Assembly (NCBI GenBank): GCA_036675505.1
Contig: JAKFEW010000093.1
Coordinates: 1 to 64,000, forward strand
Length of the DNA: 64,000 bases
Direction: 5' to 3'
Source of the DNA: JAKFEW01 sp036675505
GTDB taxonomy: Bacteria > Cyanobacteriota > Sericytochromatia > S15B-MN24 > JAQBPE01
Part shown: in pieces, positions 1 to 9,973 of the stretch
Layout: every line of letters begins with the position of its first letter
Numbering within the stretch: the stretch's first letter is position 1
The notes under the pieces: generated by a model
What the model saw: only the letters and a program-made list of their open reading frames with translations
Databases searched by the model: none
Told to the model about the DNA's origin: nothing
Made by a program: the position numbers and the translations under genes

Positions 1-1
1 C

Positions 2-1207
2 GGCTTCTTCAAGTACTTCAACTTCTTCGCCGACAACGCGCGGGCGCTGGCGCACCTGATCGGCTGGAACCTGCCGCTGCCGGTCTTGCAGGTGTTGTTG
101 CCGATCGGGCTGAGCTTCCACGTGTTCCAGAGCCTGAGCTACACGATCGAGGTGTACAGGGGTAACCAGGCGCCGGAACGACACTTGGGCATCTACGCGC
201 TCTACGTCATGTTCTGGCCCCAACTCGTCGCCGGGCCGATCGAACGGCCCCAGAACCTCCTCCACCAGTTCCACGCCGAACACCGCTTTGACTTCGAGCG
301 GCTTGCGGACGGTATGCGCCTGATGGGCTGGGGCTTCTTCAAAAAGGTCGTCATCGCGGATCACGCCGCAAAGCTGATCGACCGCATCTTTGTCGCGCCG
401 CAGGATCATGGCGGCCTGACCTTGATCGTGGCCGCCTCATTCTTCGCTTTCCAGATTTACTGCGATTTCAGCGGGTACTCGGACATCGCGCGAGGCGCAG
501 CGCGCACAATGGGCATCGACCTGATGCTGAACTTCCGCCGGCCATACTTCTCGCGAAGCATCCAGGAGTTCTGGACGCGCTGGCACATCAGCCTGTCGAC
601 CTGGTTCCGTGACTACTTGTACATACCGATGGGCGGAAACCGCGTGAGCAAGGCGCGCTGGACCCTGAACCTGCTTGCCGTATTCCTGGTCAGCGGGCTT
701 TGGCACGGTGCCAATTGGACCTACGTGGTATGGGGTGCTTTGCACGGCGCCTCGCTGGTGGCCGGCATCTGGACTCAAGGGTTGCGTGTGCGCCTCTACG
801 CCGCGACCGGGCTCGGCCGCCACCCGGTCCTGCTCGCTGGCCTCCAAGGTCTTACGGTCTTCACATTCGTCACCTTCGCCTGGATCTTCTTCCGCGCGCC
901 GTCGCTGGCGCACGCCGCGCACATGGTCACGCACCTGCACACGGGGCTCTGGGCGCACCTGACCACCGCCGAGGGCTTTGTGGCGGCGATCGAGCCATTC
1001 GAGGGCTCGCCCTCACGTTTCGGCTTTGCGCTGCTCACCATCGCTATCCTGCTGACGGGCGAGACGCTCGAGGCGCGCGGCGGCGTGATGGCCCGCGTCG
1101 CGACATGGCCCAAGCCCGCTCGCTGGGTGGCGTATCAGCTGGGGATCGCAGCCATCTTGCTATTCCTCGTCGCCGAGAGCCGCACCTTCATCTATTTCCA
1201 ATTCTGA
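2..1207 (+). CDS. MBOAT-family O-acyltransferase (AlgI-like), 5' partial
   Basis: Integral-membrane acyltransferase of the AlgI/PatA type, which moves acyl (usually acetyl) groups onto an extracytoplasmic polysaccharide. The frame is open to the window edge and the first residues (GFFKYFNFF) match the conserved early AlgI helix, so the gene starts upstream; an internal TTG at 86 is unlikely to be the start. The MBOAT signature is visible: FWTRWHISLSTWFRDYLYIP, then SGLWHGANWTYVVWG, whose His (codon 704-706) is the invariant catalytic residue. Several hydrophobic helices follow and the protein ends in a short hydrophobic tail, as in the family. A partner such as AlgJ/AlgX-type SGNH protein would be expected upstream but is outside the window. 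Family assignment is firm; the glycan substrate is unknown. Confidence 0.93.
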   Translation, partial: GFFKYFNFFADNARALAHLIGWNLPLPVLQVLLPIGLSFHVFQSLSYTIEVYRGNQAPERHLGIYALYVMFWPQLVAGPIERPQNLLHQFHAEHRFDFERLADGMRLMGWGFFKKVVIADHAAKLIDRIFVAPQDHGGLTLIVAASFFAFQIYCDFSGYSDIARGAARTMGIDLMLNFRRPYFSRSIQEFWTRWHISLSTWFRDYLYIPMGGNRVSKARWTLNLLAVFLVSGLWHGANWTYVVWGALHGASLVAGIWTQGLRVRLYAATGLGRHPVLLAGLQGLTVFTFVTFAWIFFRAPSLAHAAHMVTHLHTGLWAHLTTAEGFVAAIEPFEGSPSRFGFALLTIAILLTGETLEARGGVMARVATWPKPARWVAYQLGIAAILLFLVAESRTFIYFQF

Positions 1208-1244
1208 GCGAAATTGCCCGCCAGCCGGACCCAGGGGGCGCCCT

Positions 1245-1640
1245 TCAAAGCAAACGCCCATCTTCCTTCGCCGGGCTGTGCCACTTCTTGCCGAGCCGCC
1301 AGGCCAGCCAGACCACGCCGTAGATCGCGAAGAAGTTCAGGCTGCCCACCTGATCGATCACCCCGACCTCGCCCGGCTGGATCACGGCCTTCACACCCAG
1401 GAACGTGTTGATGAGCAAGAACGGGAAAGTCATGAGCAACAAGCCACCCCCGCCCCACGAGCGCGAGACGACCGTGCCGAGCAGCAGCAGGAGCGCGTAG
1501 TGGAGGCCGAGGTACGGCTTGAAGTTCGTCTCGTCGAGCGGTGGCGTGAAGACCAGGAGCGGCATGACCATCAGGATGATCCAGCAGACCATCACGGTGA
1601 CGAACCGCGCCAGCAGCGCGAAGAAGTGGAGCGAGAGCAT
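1245..1640 (-). CDS. Small four-helix membrane protein, unknown function
   Basis: A 131-residue protein with about four hydrophobic segments (near residues 5-30, 45-60, 64-82 and 100-115) and a charged C-terminus. I do not recognise a family. It is read convergently to the MBOAT gene and lies 20 bases downstream of topA on the same strand, so it may be cotranscribed with topA. Coding is supported by a membrane-protein-like composition on this strand while the opposite frames give only Arg/Gln-rich, low-complexity translations. It could be a YccF/DUF-type small inner-membrane protein; no motif allows a specific call. Confidence 0.6.
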   Translation of the reverse strand: MLSLHFFALLARFVTVMVCWIILMVMPLLVFTPPLDETNFKPYLGLHYALLLLLGTVVSRSWGGGGLLLMTFPFLLINTFLGVKAVIQPGEVGVIDQVGSLNFFAIYGVVWLAWRLGKKWHSPAKEDGRLL

Positions 1641-1660
1641 ACCGGAGCGTTAGAGGCCGG

Positions 1661-3817
<2,157 letters not shown>

Positions 3818-3935
3818 AGCCTGTTACTTCTCTTCCATATTCATGGGTATTCATGGATGCCAGCCCCCGGCAACCGGCGGGGGGGGCGAGATCTTAATAC
3901 CACACCCCGTCAAGGGGGTGCATCACGCGAGCGAG

Positions 3936-4139
3936 CTAGGATCCGCTCGCCGCAGGGCCCTGAGGTTCACCGGGCGAGCTCTCGCCGGAGGCCAGCCGGC
4001 GGGCATCCGCCTGCAGGGCCTCCAACGCGCCCGGCCGCTCCGTGCGGTGCGCCGTGAACGCGATGAAGAGCACGGTTCCTACGGTGAAGAGGAAGCCGAG
4101 CAGGGGGCCGAGCAGGTTGCCTGGAAGTTGGTCCATCAT
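3936..4139 (-). CDS. Small single-pass membrane protein coupled to the lipid kinase
   Basis: A 67-residue ORF (MMDQLPGNLLGPLLGFLF...) with one strong transmembrane segment (about residues 8-28) and a polar, Pro/Ser/Glu-rich cytoplasmic tail. Its ATG overlaps the stop of the upstream diacylglycerol-kinase-like gene as ATGA (4136-4139), the arrangement of translationally coupled genes, which is the main evidence that it is real. No family recognised. It may be a small partner or membrane anchor for the kinase; that is inference. Confidence 0.6.
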   Translation of the reverse strand: MMDQLPGNLLGPLLGFLFTVGTVLFIAFTAHRTERPGALEALQADARRLASGESSPGEPQGPAASGS

Positions 4140-5128
4140 GATCCCGCCATCATAACACGCGGATTGGGCGCAGCGGCCGGCCCCATCACGCGCAGCGCGG
4201 CCGGCGCGATCTCGATCAGGACCGGCGAGGTGCCCACCGGATCGCCGTCGAGCTGGTAAGGGAATGGGCGCGATGAAGAGAACTCGATCGAGACCGCCCG
4301 GAAGAACTCGACGTCGCTGACCGTGCGCAGGCGGCCGAGCAACGTGAGCGCCCCGTGGTAGAGCGCGCGGTACCAGCGGCCGGAGCGGATGACGCAGATG
4401 TCGAGCAGCCCGTCGCGCAGGTTGGCTTCGGGCGAGAACTTGAGCACGCCGCCCGCGTACAGCCCGGCGTTGCTCACCACCATGATGTAGATCAGCCGGC
4501 GCAGGCGCTTGGTGCGATCGCCGTAGTTCACCTGCAAGGTGGCCCGCACGGCCTTGTGCTGGATGTAGCTCTTGAAGGCCGCGACCCAGTAGGCGAGCGG
4601 GCCGGACCAGGCCTTGAGCTGCGGCAGGAGGTTCAGGATCGACTCCGCGTCGTAGCCGAGCCCGATCATGCTCGTGAAGTAGCGGCCGTTGGCCTTGCCG
4701 AGGTCGATCGTGCGCGGCTCGCCGGTGGCGATGGTGTCGATCGCCGCCATCGGGTCGAGCGGCACGCCGACCTCGCGGGCGAGGATGTTGATCGTGCCGG
4801 TGGGGATGATGCCGAGCGGCACCTCCTGGCCGGCGAGCGCCTGCACCACCTCGTTGATCGTGCCGTCGCCGCCCATCGCGACGACCATGGCGGCACCCTC
4901 CGCGAGCGCATGGCGGCAGGCTTCCGTACCGTCCCCGGCCTGGCGGGTGGCGAGGGTGCCGCACTGCCAGCCGTGGCGCTTGAAGCGCTCGCGCACCGCG
5001 GCCAGATCGACGTGCTTCTTGCCGAGCCCCGAGCCGGCCGTCGGGTTGTAGATGACGACGGCGAGTCGCACCGTCGGATCGCGGGTGTCTAATTCGATAT
5101 GGAGCGGTACCAGGGCCGCTTCGGTCAT
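4136..5128 (-). CDS. Diacylglycerol/lipid kinase family protein (YegS/BmrU/LCB5-like)
   Basis: Predicted ATP-dependent kinase phosphorylating a lipid such as diacylglycerol. N-terminal catalytic fold shows YNPTAGSGLG followed by the nucleotide-binding GGDGT at residues 86-90 within MGGDGTINEVVQALAG, and GIIPTGTINILARE, all hallmark DAGK_cat motifs. The C-terminal part (YGDRTKRLRRLIYIMVVSN...AGGVLKFSPEANLRDGLLD) matches the second lobe of YegS-type kinases. At 330 residues it is slightly longer than usual because of a 20-residue N-terminal extension; an internal start is possible. Coupled by ATGA to the tiny membrane protein downstream. Confidence 0.93.
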   Translation of the reverse strand: MTEAALVPLHIELDTRDPTVRLAVVIYNPTAGSGLGKKHVDLAAVRERFKRHGWQCGTLATRQAGDGTEACRHALAEGAAMVVAMGGDGTINEVVQALAGQEVPLGIIPTGTINILAREVGVPLDPMAAIDTIATGEPRTIDLGKANGRYFTSMIGLGYDAESILNLLPQLKAWSGPLAYWVAAFKSYIQHKAVRATLQVNYGDRTKRLRRLIYIMVVSNAGLYAGGVLKFSPEANLRDGLLDICVIRSGRWYRALYHGALTLLGRLRTVSDVEFFRAVSIEFSSSRPFPYQLDGDPVGTSPVLIEIAPAALRVMGPAAAPNPRVMMAGS

Positions 5129-5175
5129 CTCGGACTACCAGAACCCCTCGAAAGACCGAGGCTCGAAATCACTTC

Positions 5176-5196
5176 GGGTGGGGTGGGTGGGTGGGG
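5176..5196 (+). other. Five-run G-tract, G-quadruplex-type sequence
   Basis: In the space between the lipid kinase start and the transketolase end, the plus strand carries five G runs (76-78, 80-83, 85-87, 89-91, 93-96 of this hundred) each separated by a single T. Single-base loops are the most stable G-quadruplex arrangement. The flanking genes are on the minus strand, so the G strand is the template strand here. Confidence 0.6.
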
Positions 5197-5207
5197 CGGC
5201 TGGAAGA

Positions 5208-5236
5208 GCCTGAGTGCCCGTTCAGGGCGCTCAGGC
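5208..5236 (-). terminator. Hairpin after the transketolase C-terminal gene
   Basis: Twelve-base arms GCCTGAGTGCCC and GGGCGCTCAGGC pair with a single G-T wobble around the five-base loop GTTCA. It lies 27 bases past the stop codon of the transketolase gene on the minus strand. No T run follows, so it could be an RNA 3'-end stabilising hairpin or a factor-assisted terminator. Confidence 0.5.
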
Positions 5237-5263
5237 CTGAAGGCGACTTCGCTCATTGCCCTT

Positions 5264-6241
5264 CTAAGCGAGCACGCCCGAAGCGGCCCGCTTGCGCTCG
5301 ATGAGCGCCTTCACGCGGTCCGCGAGGTTCTCCGCCGTGAAGCCGAAGTGCTTCATCAGCGCGTCCGGCGTGCCGCTCTCGCCGTATTTGTCGTCCAGGC
5401 CGACGAAGTCGATCGGCACGGGGTGGTGCTTGGCTGCCGCCTGCGCCACCATCGCGCCGAGGCCGCCGGTGGTGAGGTGCTCCTCGGCCACGAGCAGGGC
5501 ACCCGAGGCCTTGGCCGCGCGGGCGATCGCCGCCTCGTCGAGCGGCTTCACCGAGTAGCAGTCCAGCACGCCGACCGAGTAACCGGCCTCGGCCGCCAGA
5601 TCGGCCGCCTGCAGCGCCTCGAACACCAGCAGGCCGTTCGCCACGATCGTGGCGTCCTTGCCCTCTTGCAGCAGCTTGGAGCCGCCGATCGGGAAGGCCT
5701 CGCCCTCGGCGTAGATCACCGGCGCCTTCGGCCGGCCGGTGCGCATGAAGACCGGGCCCTCGTGCGCGCCGATCGTGAAGGTGAGCGCGCGCGTGGCGAC
5801 GCCGTCGGCTGGGATTAGCACCGCGAAGTGGGGCAGCGCGACGGCCAGCGCGACGTCCTCGACGGACATCTGCGAGGCGCCGTCCTCGCCGAGCGAGATG
5901 CCGCCATGCGAGCCGACGAACTTCGCGTTCGCGCGCGGGTTCGCGACGCCCATCCGCAGCTGATCGAAGGTCTTGCACATGAGGAACGAGGCGAACGAGC
6001 TCGCGAAGGGCACGAGCCCGCTGGTGGCGAGGCCCGCGGCCATGCTGACCATGTTCGCCTCGGCGATGCCGACGTTCAAGAAGCGGTCCGGGAACTTCTT
6101 CGCGAAGCCGTTGGTCTTGGTGGACTTGCTGAGGTCCGAGTCCAGGACCACCACGCGGCTGTCCCTGGCGCCGAGCTCCACCAGCGCCTCGCCGTAGGCG
6201 TCGCGCGTCGCCGCGCCCAACTTCCGCTCCCGAATCGCCAT
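5264..6241 (-). CDS. Transketolase, C-terminal subunit (pyrimidine-binding and C domains)
   Basis: Second half of a split transketolase, which transfers two-carbon units between sugar phosphates in the pentose phosphate pathway, or in related two-subunit enzymes makes other ketoses. The 325-residue sequence has the Transket_pyr region (DSDLSKSTKTNGFAKKFPDRF, GIAEANMVSMAAGLA with its conserved Glu, FASFLMCKTFDQLR) and the Transketolase_C region (VLDCYSVKPLDEAAI, VAEEHLTTGGLG). Start ATG is preceded by GGAG. It follows the N-terminal subunit gene by 58 bases on the same strand, so the two are an operon. Confidence 0.95.
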   Translation of the reverse strand: MAIRERKLGAATRDAYGEALVELGARDSRVVVLDSDLSKSTKTNGFAKKFPDRFLNVGIAEANMVSMAAGLATSGLVPFASSFASFLMCKTFDQLRMGVANPRANAKFVGSHGGISLGEDGASQMSVEDVALAVALPHFAVLIPADGVATRALTFTIGAHEGPVFMRTGRPKAPVIYAEGEAFPIGGSKLLQEGKDATIVANGLLVFEALQAADLAAEAGYSVGVLDCYSVKPLDEAAIARAAKASGALLVAEEHLTTGGLGAMVAQAAAKHHPVPIDFVGLDDKYGESGTPDALMKHFGFTAENLADRVKALIERKRAASGVLA

Positions 6242-6299
6242 TTCTTCAGTCTCCTACCAGCTCAGTCGAATCCAACCCGTCCGTCGCCGCCGCCAGCGG

Positions 6300-7154
6300 C
6301 TAGGTCGAAGGGGTCAGCTCCTTCTCCAGCTCCTCGCACGCCGCCTTGATCTGCTCGGCGCTGGGCGCCGTACCATGCCACTCGAGGTTGTCCTCCATGA
6401 AGGACACGCCGCGGCCCTTGGTGGTGCGGGCCAGGATGACGGTGGGCTTGCCCTTTGTCTTCGACGCCTCGGCGAATGCGCCGAGGATCTGCCGGAAGTC
6501 GTGGCCGTCGACGTCGACGACGTGCCAGCGGAACGCGCGCCACTTGTCGGCGAGCGGCTCGAGCGGCAGGATGTGGTCCGTGGTGTCGTCGAGCTGCTGG
6601 CGGTTCACGTCGACGATCGCGACCAGGTTGTCGACGCCCTTGGCGCCGGCGTACATCGCGGCTTCCCAGACCTGGCCTTCATCGAGCTCGCCGTCGCCGG
6701 TGAGCACGTAAACGCGGGCGCCCGAGCCGGTGATGCGCGCGCCCTCGGCCATGCCGACGCCGATCGAGAGGCCCTGGCCCAGCGAGCCCGTCGAGGCCTC
6801 GACGCCCGCGAGCTTGCCGAGCTCGGGGTGGCCCTGGAGCGGCGAGCCGAGCTGGCGCAGCGTGCCGAAGAGGTCCTTGCTGAAATAACCCAGCTCGCCG
6901 AGCACGGCGTAGAGCGCCGGGCAGCCGTGGCCCTTGCTGAGGATGAAGCGATCGCGCTTGTCCCAGGTGGGGTTCTTCGGGTCGTGCTTGAGGACGTTGT
7001 AATACAGCGTCGTGATGATGTCGATCGCCGAAAGCGAGCCGCCCGGGTGTCCGGACTTCGCCTGGCCGATCATCGTGATGACGTCCTTGCGCAGCGTCCA
7101 GGCGATCTGGCGCAGCTCGTCGGGGGAATCCACGCGGGGGGCGGTCTGGCTCAT
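6300..7154 (-). CDS. Transketolase, N-terminal subunit (TPP-binding)
   Basis: TPP-binding half of a two-subunit transketolase. Visible motifs: IGQAKSGHPGGSLSAIDI, RDRFILSKGHGCPALYAVL, the TPP/metal motif GDGELDEGQVWEAAMYAG...VDVNRQQ, and DGHDF. I place the start at the ATG at 7154 (MSQTAPRVDSPDELRQ), because GAGGAG lies five bases upstream and the family begins there; the open frame extends 17 codons further to 7205 without a better site. Product is 284 residues, normal for the N-subunit. Partner gene lies directly downstream. Confidence 0.95.
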   Translation of the reverse strand: MSQTAPRVDSPDELRQIAWTLRKDVITMIGQAKSGHPGGSLSAIDIITTLYYNVLKHDPKNPTWDKRDRFILSKGHGCPALYAVLGELGYFSKDLFGTLRQLGSPLQGHPELGKLAGVEASTGSLGQGLSIGVGMAEGARITGSGARVYVLTGDGELDEGQVWEAAMYAGAKGVDNLVAIVDVNRQQLDDTTDHILPLEPLADKWRAFRWHVVDVDGHDFRQILGAFAEASKTKGKPTVILARTTKGRGVSFMEDNLEWHGTAPSAEQIKAACEELEKELTPST

Positions 7155-7243
7155 GAAGCTCCTCGGCGCCTGCGCCGCAGGCGGTGGCTCGGGAAGACGC
7201 GCCATGGTACCAGGCGGCCGTCATCCCCACAACCTTTCCCACG

Positions 7244-7287
7244 GCACCCTTCCCCTCTCGCCCGGCGGGGGGAGAGGGGATGGGTGC
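7244..7287. terminator. Long inverted repeat between transketolase and VOC genes
   Basis: Sixteen-base arms (7244-7259 GCACCCTTCCCCTCTC and 7272-7287 GAGAGGGGATGGGTGC) with one mismatch and a twelve-base loop. It lies 8 bases beyond the stop of the VOC gene (minus strand). The CCCCTCTC/GAGAGGGG core resembles dispersed repeat hairpins common in GC-rich genomes; no T tract follows, so a terminator role is only probable. Confidence 0.5.
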
Positions 7288-7294
7288 TGATGCG

Positions 7295-8074
7295 CTAGCA
7301 GTGCTCGCCGTTGCCCTGGAACGCCGAGATCACCGCGCCTTGCGGGTCCTGCACGATCGACATAGCACCGATCCCGGGGATGTCGATGCGGCGCTCGAAC
7401 ACCTTGCCGCCGGCCTTCTCCACGGCCACGTTGGCCGCCTCGAGGTCGGCGACCGCGACGTAGGTCAGCCAGGCGGTGGGCATGCCCTCGGGCGCCGTCG
7501 ACAGGCTCGCGACCTGGTTGCCGTCGGGACGCTTGAACACGAAGACGCCCGCCTCATCGGGACCGAAGGCTTCGGTGGTCCAGCCGTAGACGGTGTTGTA
7601 GAACGCCTTCGCGCCGGCCACGTCGCTCGTCGTGAGCGAATCCCAGCAGAAGGCGCCGAGGCCGGGCATCTCGTCGCCGCTCTCCATGCCGTCGTACTTG
7701 AAGGGCGCCGTCACGCCGCCCTGGGGGTCGGCGATCACCGCGAAGCGGCCGACCGTCTCGATGGTCATCGGCTGCACGTAGACCCGCCCGCCCGCGGCCT
7801 CGGCGCGCTTCACGGCCGCGTCGACGTCGTCGACCGACACGTAGCCCGACCAGTGCGGGGGCGCCGGCTGGCCCTCGGGCAGCGCCATGATGCCGCCGAC
7901 GAACTTGCCGTCCGGCGTGCCGATCTCGGTGTACGCAGGCGCGCCTTCCAGCGTGCCGGCCTTGAACGTCCAGCCGAACGCGTCGCCGTAGAACTTCTTC
8001 GCGGCTTCGACGTCGCTGGTCATGAGCTCGCGCCACACGAACTTGCCGAGGATCTGAGTAACCGTCGTGGTCAT
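7295..8074 (-). CDS. Two-domain VOC (glyoxalase/bleomycin-resistance fold) protein
   Basis: Two tandem vicinal-oxygen-chelate domains, about residues 5-120 (GKFVWRELMTSDVEAAKKFY...) and 135-255 (GAFCWDSLTTSDVAGAKAFY...), each with the repeating WRELMTSD/WDSLTTSD opening and the late ADPQGGV/VQDPQGAV element. The overall plan matches the mycobacterial CFP30B/CFP32-type proteins of unknown substrate. Start chosen at ATG 8074 because AGGAGG precedes it by four bases; the open frame extends ten codons upstream without support. Function beyond the fold is not determined. Confidence 0.88.
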   Translation of the reverse strand: MTTTVTQILGKFVWRELMTSDVEAAKKFYGDAFGWTFKAGTLEGAPAYTEIGTPDGKFVGGIMALPEGQPAPPHWSGYVSVDDVDAAVKRAEAAGGRVYVQPMTIETVGRFAVIADPQGGVTAPFKYDGMESGDEMPGLGAFCWDSLTTSDVAGAKAFYNTVYGWTTEAFGPDEAGVFVFKRPDGNQVASLSTAPEGMPTAWLTYVAVADLEAANVAVEKAGGKVFERRIDIPGIGAMSIVQDPQGAVISAFQGNGEHC

Positions 8075-8155
8075 GAGGCCTCCTGGGGCTGAAAATCTTG
8101 ACATAACGACGCTGAAGCGCCGCCTTGGGGATCGTACGGGTCGCCAGCCGGCCGG

Positions 8156-8743
8156 TCAAGCGTTCGGATCTGGGAACCAGGCCATGGCCAAAACGTCGAC
8201 GGGCGCGTCGTCGATCACCAGCTCCGCGCGGAAACGGCCTTCCTCGATGAAGCCGCGCGCCTGGTAGAGGGCGATCGCCGCCAGGTTGTCGGCCCGCACG
8301 CGCAGCTTGATCTTGGTCACCACCGCCGAGGCCCGCGCCCAGGCCAACAGCGCGTCGAGCAGCCGCGAGCCGATGCCGCGGCCCCAGTGCGACCGCCGCA
8401 CCACGAGGCCGAATTCGCCGGTGTGCGCCGTGCGCCGCCGCGCGCCGCCGTGGAAGTCGATCGAGCCGATCAGCTCGGTGCCGTCCCAGGCGGTCAGGAA
8501 GAGGGCGTTGGGCCGGCCGTCGACGTGGGCGAGGTAGCGCCGCTCGGTCTCGACGGCGATCGCGAACTCGCCGGGCTCGCGGGTCATGAAGGTGGACTCG
8601 CCGTCGGTGTGCTTGATGAAGGCGATCACCGCCTCGGCGTCGGCGGGGATCACGCGGCGGATGAGGATCGGGGCGCCTGTGCGATCGGCGAAGACGAAAC
8701 TCCCCGCGCCGAGAAGAGGGGAAGGGTGGTCATTCATGGCCAT
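8156..8743 (-). CDS. GNAT-family N-acetyltransferase
   Basis: Acetyl-CoA dependent acyltransferase. The 195-residue product shows ILIRRVIPADAEAVIAFI (motif C), ELIGSIDF, then the pyrophosphate-binding motif A (FGLVVRRSHWGRGIGSRLLD) and a motif B helix (NLAAIALYQARGFIEEGRFR), most like the RimI/YhhY-type small-molecule or peptide acetyltransferases. A GGAG lies just upstream of the ATG at 8743. The start overlaps the end of the upstream glycosyltransferase gene by 14 bases, so it is likely cotranscribed with the glycosyltransferase set. Confidence 0.9.
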   Translation of the reverse strand: MAMNDHPSPLLGAGSFVFADRTGAPILIRRVIPADAEAVIAFIKHTDGESTFMTREPGEFAIAVETERRYLAHVDGRPNALFLTAWDGTELIGSIDFHGGARRRTAHTGEFGLVVRRSHWGRGIGSRLLDALLAWARASAVVTKIKLRVRADNLAAIALYQARGFIEEGRFRAELVIDDAPVDVLAMAWFPDPNA

Positions 8744-9914
8744 GCCGCTCCGCCATCAGGCCCTCATAAATCCGCTCCGTCTCCCGCGCCACCCAATCCC
8801 AGCTCACCGCGGCCGCCGCCCGCCGCGCGGCGGCGCCCATCGCGGTCCGCCGGGCCGGGTCGCCCAGCACCTCGTCCAGCGCGGCGGCGAAGGCCGTCGC
8901 ATCGTCCGGGTCCTCCACCACCATCCCGCTGTCCCCCGCCACGATCACCTCCGACGCCCCCGCCGCGCGCGTCGTCACCACCGGCAGCCCGGCCGCCATC
9001 GCCTCGGTCACCACCATCCCGAAAGGCTCGTAGCGCGTCGGGAAGACGAACGCGTCGGCGGCCGCGAAGTAGGGCCGCACGTCCTTCTGGAAGCCCACGA
9101 ACACCACCCGGTCCGCCACGCCGGCGCGCGCCGCATGGGCACGGAAGGCCTCGATCTCGCCCCGGCCGACCACCACGAGGCGCGCCCCCGGCGTCTTCAT
9201 CAGGCCGAGCGCGTGGATCGCGACGCCGAGCCCCTTGCGGTAGAAGTCGCCGATGAAGAGCAGCGCCGGCGCGCCCTCGGGCAGCCCGAGCTCGGCCCTG
9301 GCCGGCGCGCGCAGCGGGTCCAGCACGCCCGCCGCGAACTCCGCGGGCTCGACCCCGTTATGGACGACGGCCACCTCCGCTGCCGGCACGCCGTACCAGC
9401 GCGCGAGCTCGTCGCGCACGCGCGCCGACACCGCGATCACGCGCTTGCCGGGGCGGGGCGCGAAGGCCGGCGCCTCGAAGAGATCCGCGATGCGCCAGTA
9501 CAGCCGGTGGTAGAGCCGCCGCAGCGGGCTGCCCACCAGCAAGGGCGGTGCCCCCTCGGCCCGCGCGCGCCGGTCGGCGGCCTCGAGCGCGGCCAGCTCC
9601 GCACCCCAGGCGCGCTGCACGAACTGGGCCGTGACCACGTCGCGGCGCGCGCAGCAGCCGCCGATGGTGTGCACCACGTCGAAAGGCTCCCGGCCGATGG
9701 CACGGGTGGCGCGCAGCCAGAAGACCACCAGCCGGATCAGGTTGACGCCCTCGGGCGCCGGCACGCGGCGGAAGGTCGTCCCCGGCACGGCCTGGTACAG
9801 GTCCGCGAAGACATGGACGTCGTGGCGCGGCGCGAGCCGCCGCGCCAGCTCCAGCATGTACCGCCCATGGCCGCTCTCCCGGATCACCTCCGAGCAGACC
9901 AGCGCGATCTTCAC
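8730..9914 (-). CDS. Glycosyltransferase family 4 (GT-B), lipopolysaccharide-type
   Basis: Predicted retaining GT-B enzyme adding a sugar to an envelope glycan. The N-terminal domain starts MKIALVCSEVIRESGHGRYMLELARRLAPRHDVHVF; the C-terminal Glycos_transf_1 domain has ALLFIGDFYRKGLG, VVVGRGEIE, VVFVGFQKDVRPYFAAADAFVFPTRYEPFGMVVTEAMAAGLPVVTT, with the EPFG..VTEAMA donor-binding motif (E-x7-E). 394 residues. The start codon appears to be GTG at 9914. First of a run of four transferase genes on this strand, overlapping the GNAT gene downstream. Confidence 0.94.
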   Translation of the reverse strand: MKIALVCSEVIRESGHGRYMLELARRLAPRHDVHVFADLYQAVPGTTFRRVPAPEGVNLIRLVVFWLRATRAIGREPFDVVHTIGGCCARRDVVTAQFVQRAWGAELAALEAADRRARAEGAPPLLVGSPLRRLYHRLYWRIADLFEAPAFAPRPGKRVIAVSARVRDELARWYGVPAAEVAVVHNGVEPAEFAAGVLDPLRAPARAELGLPEGAPALLFIGDFYRKGLGVAIHALGLMKTPGARLVVVGRGEIEAFRAHAARAGVADRVVFVGFQKDVRPYFAAADAFVFPTRYEPFGMVVTEAMAAGLPVVTTRAAGASEVIVAGDSGMVVEDPDDATAFAAALDEVLGDPARRTAMGAAARRAAAAVSWDWVARETERIYEGLMAERHGHE

Positions 9915-9973
9915 CGAGCAAGCCCCACGGTCATCCGAGCTCCATCGTCATCAAATTTCGAGCTCCACGGCGC

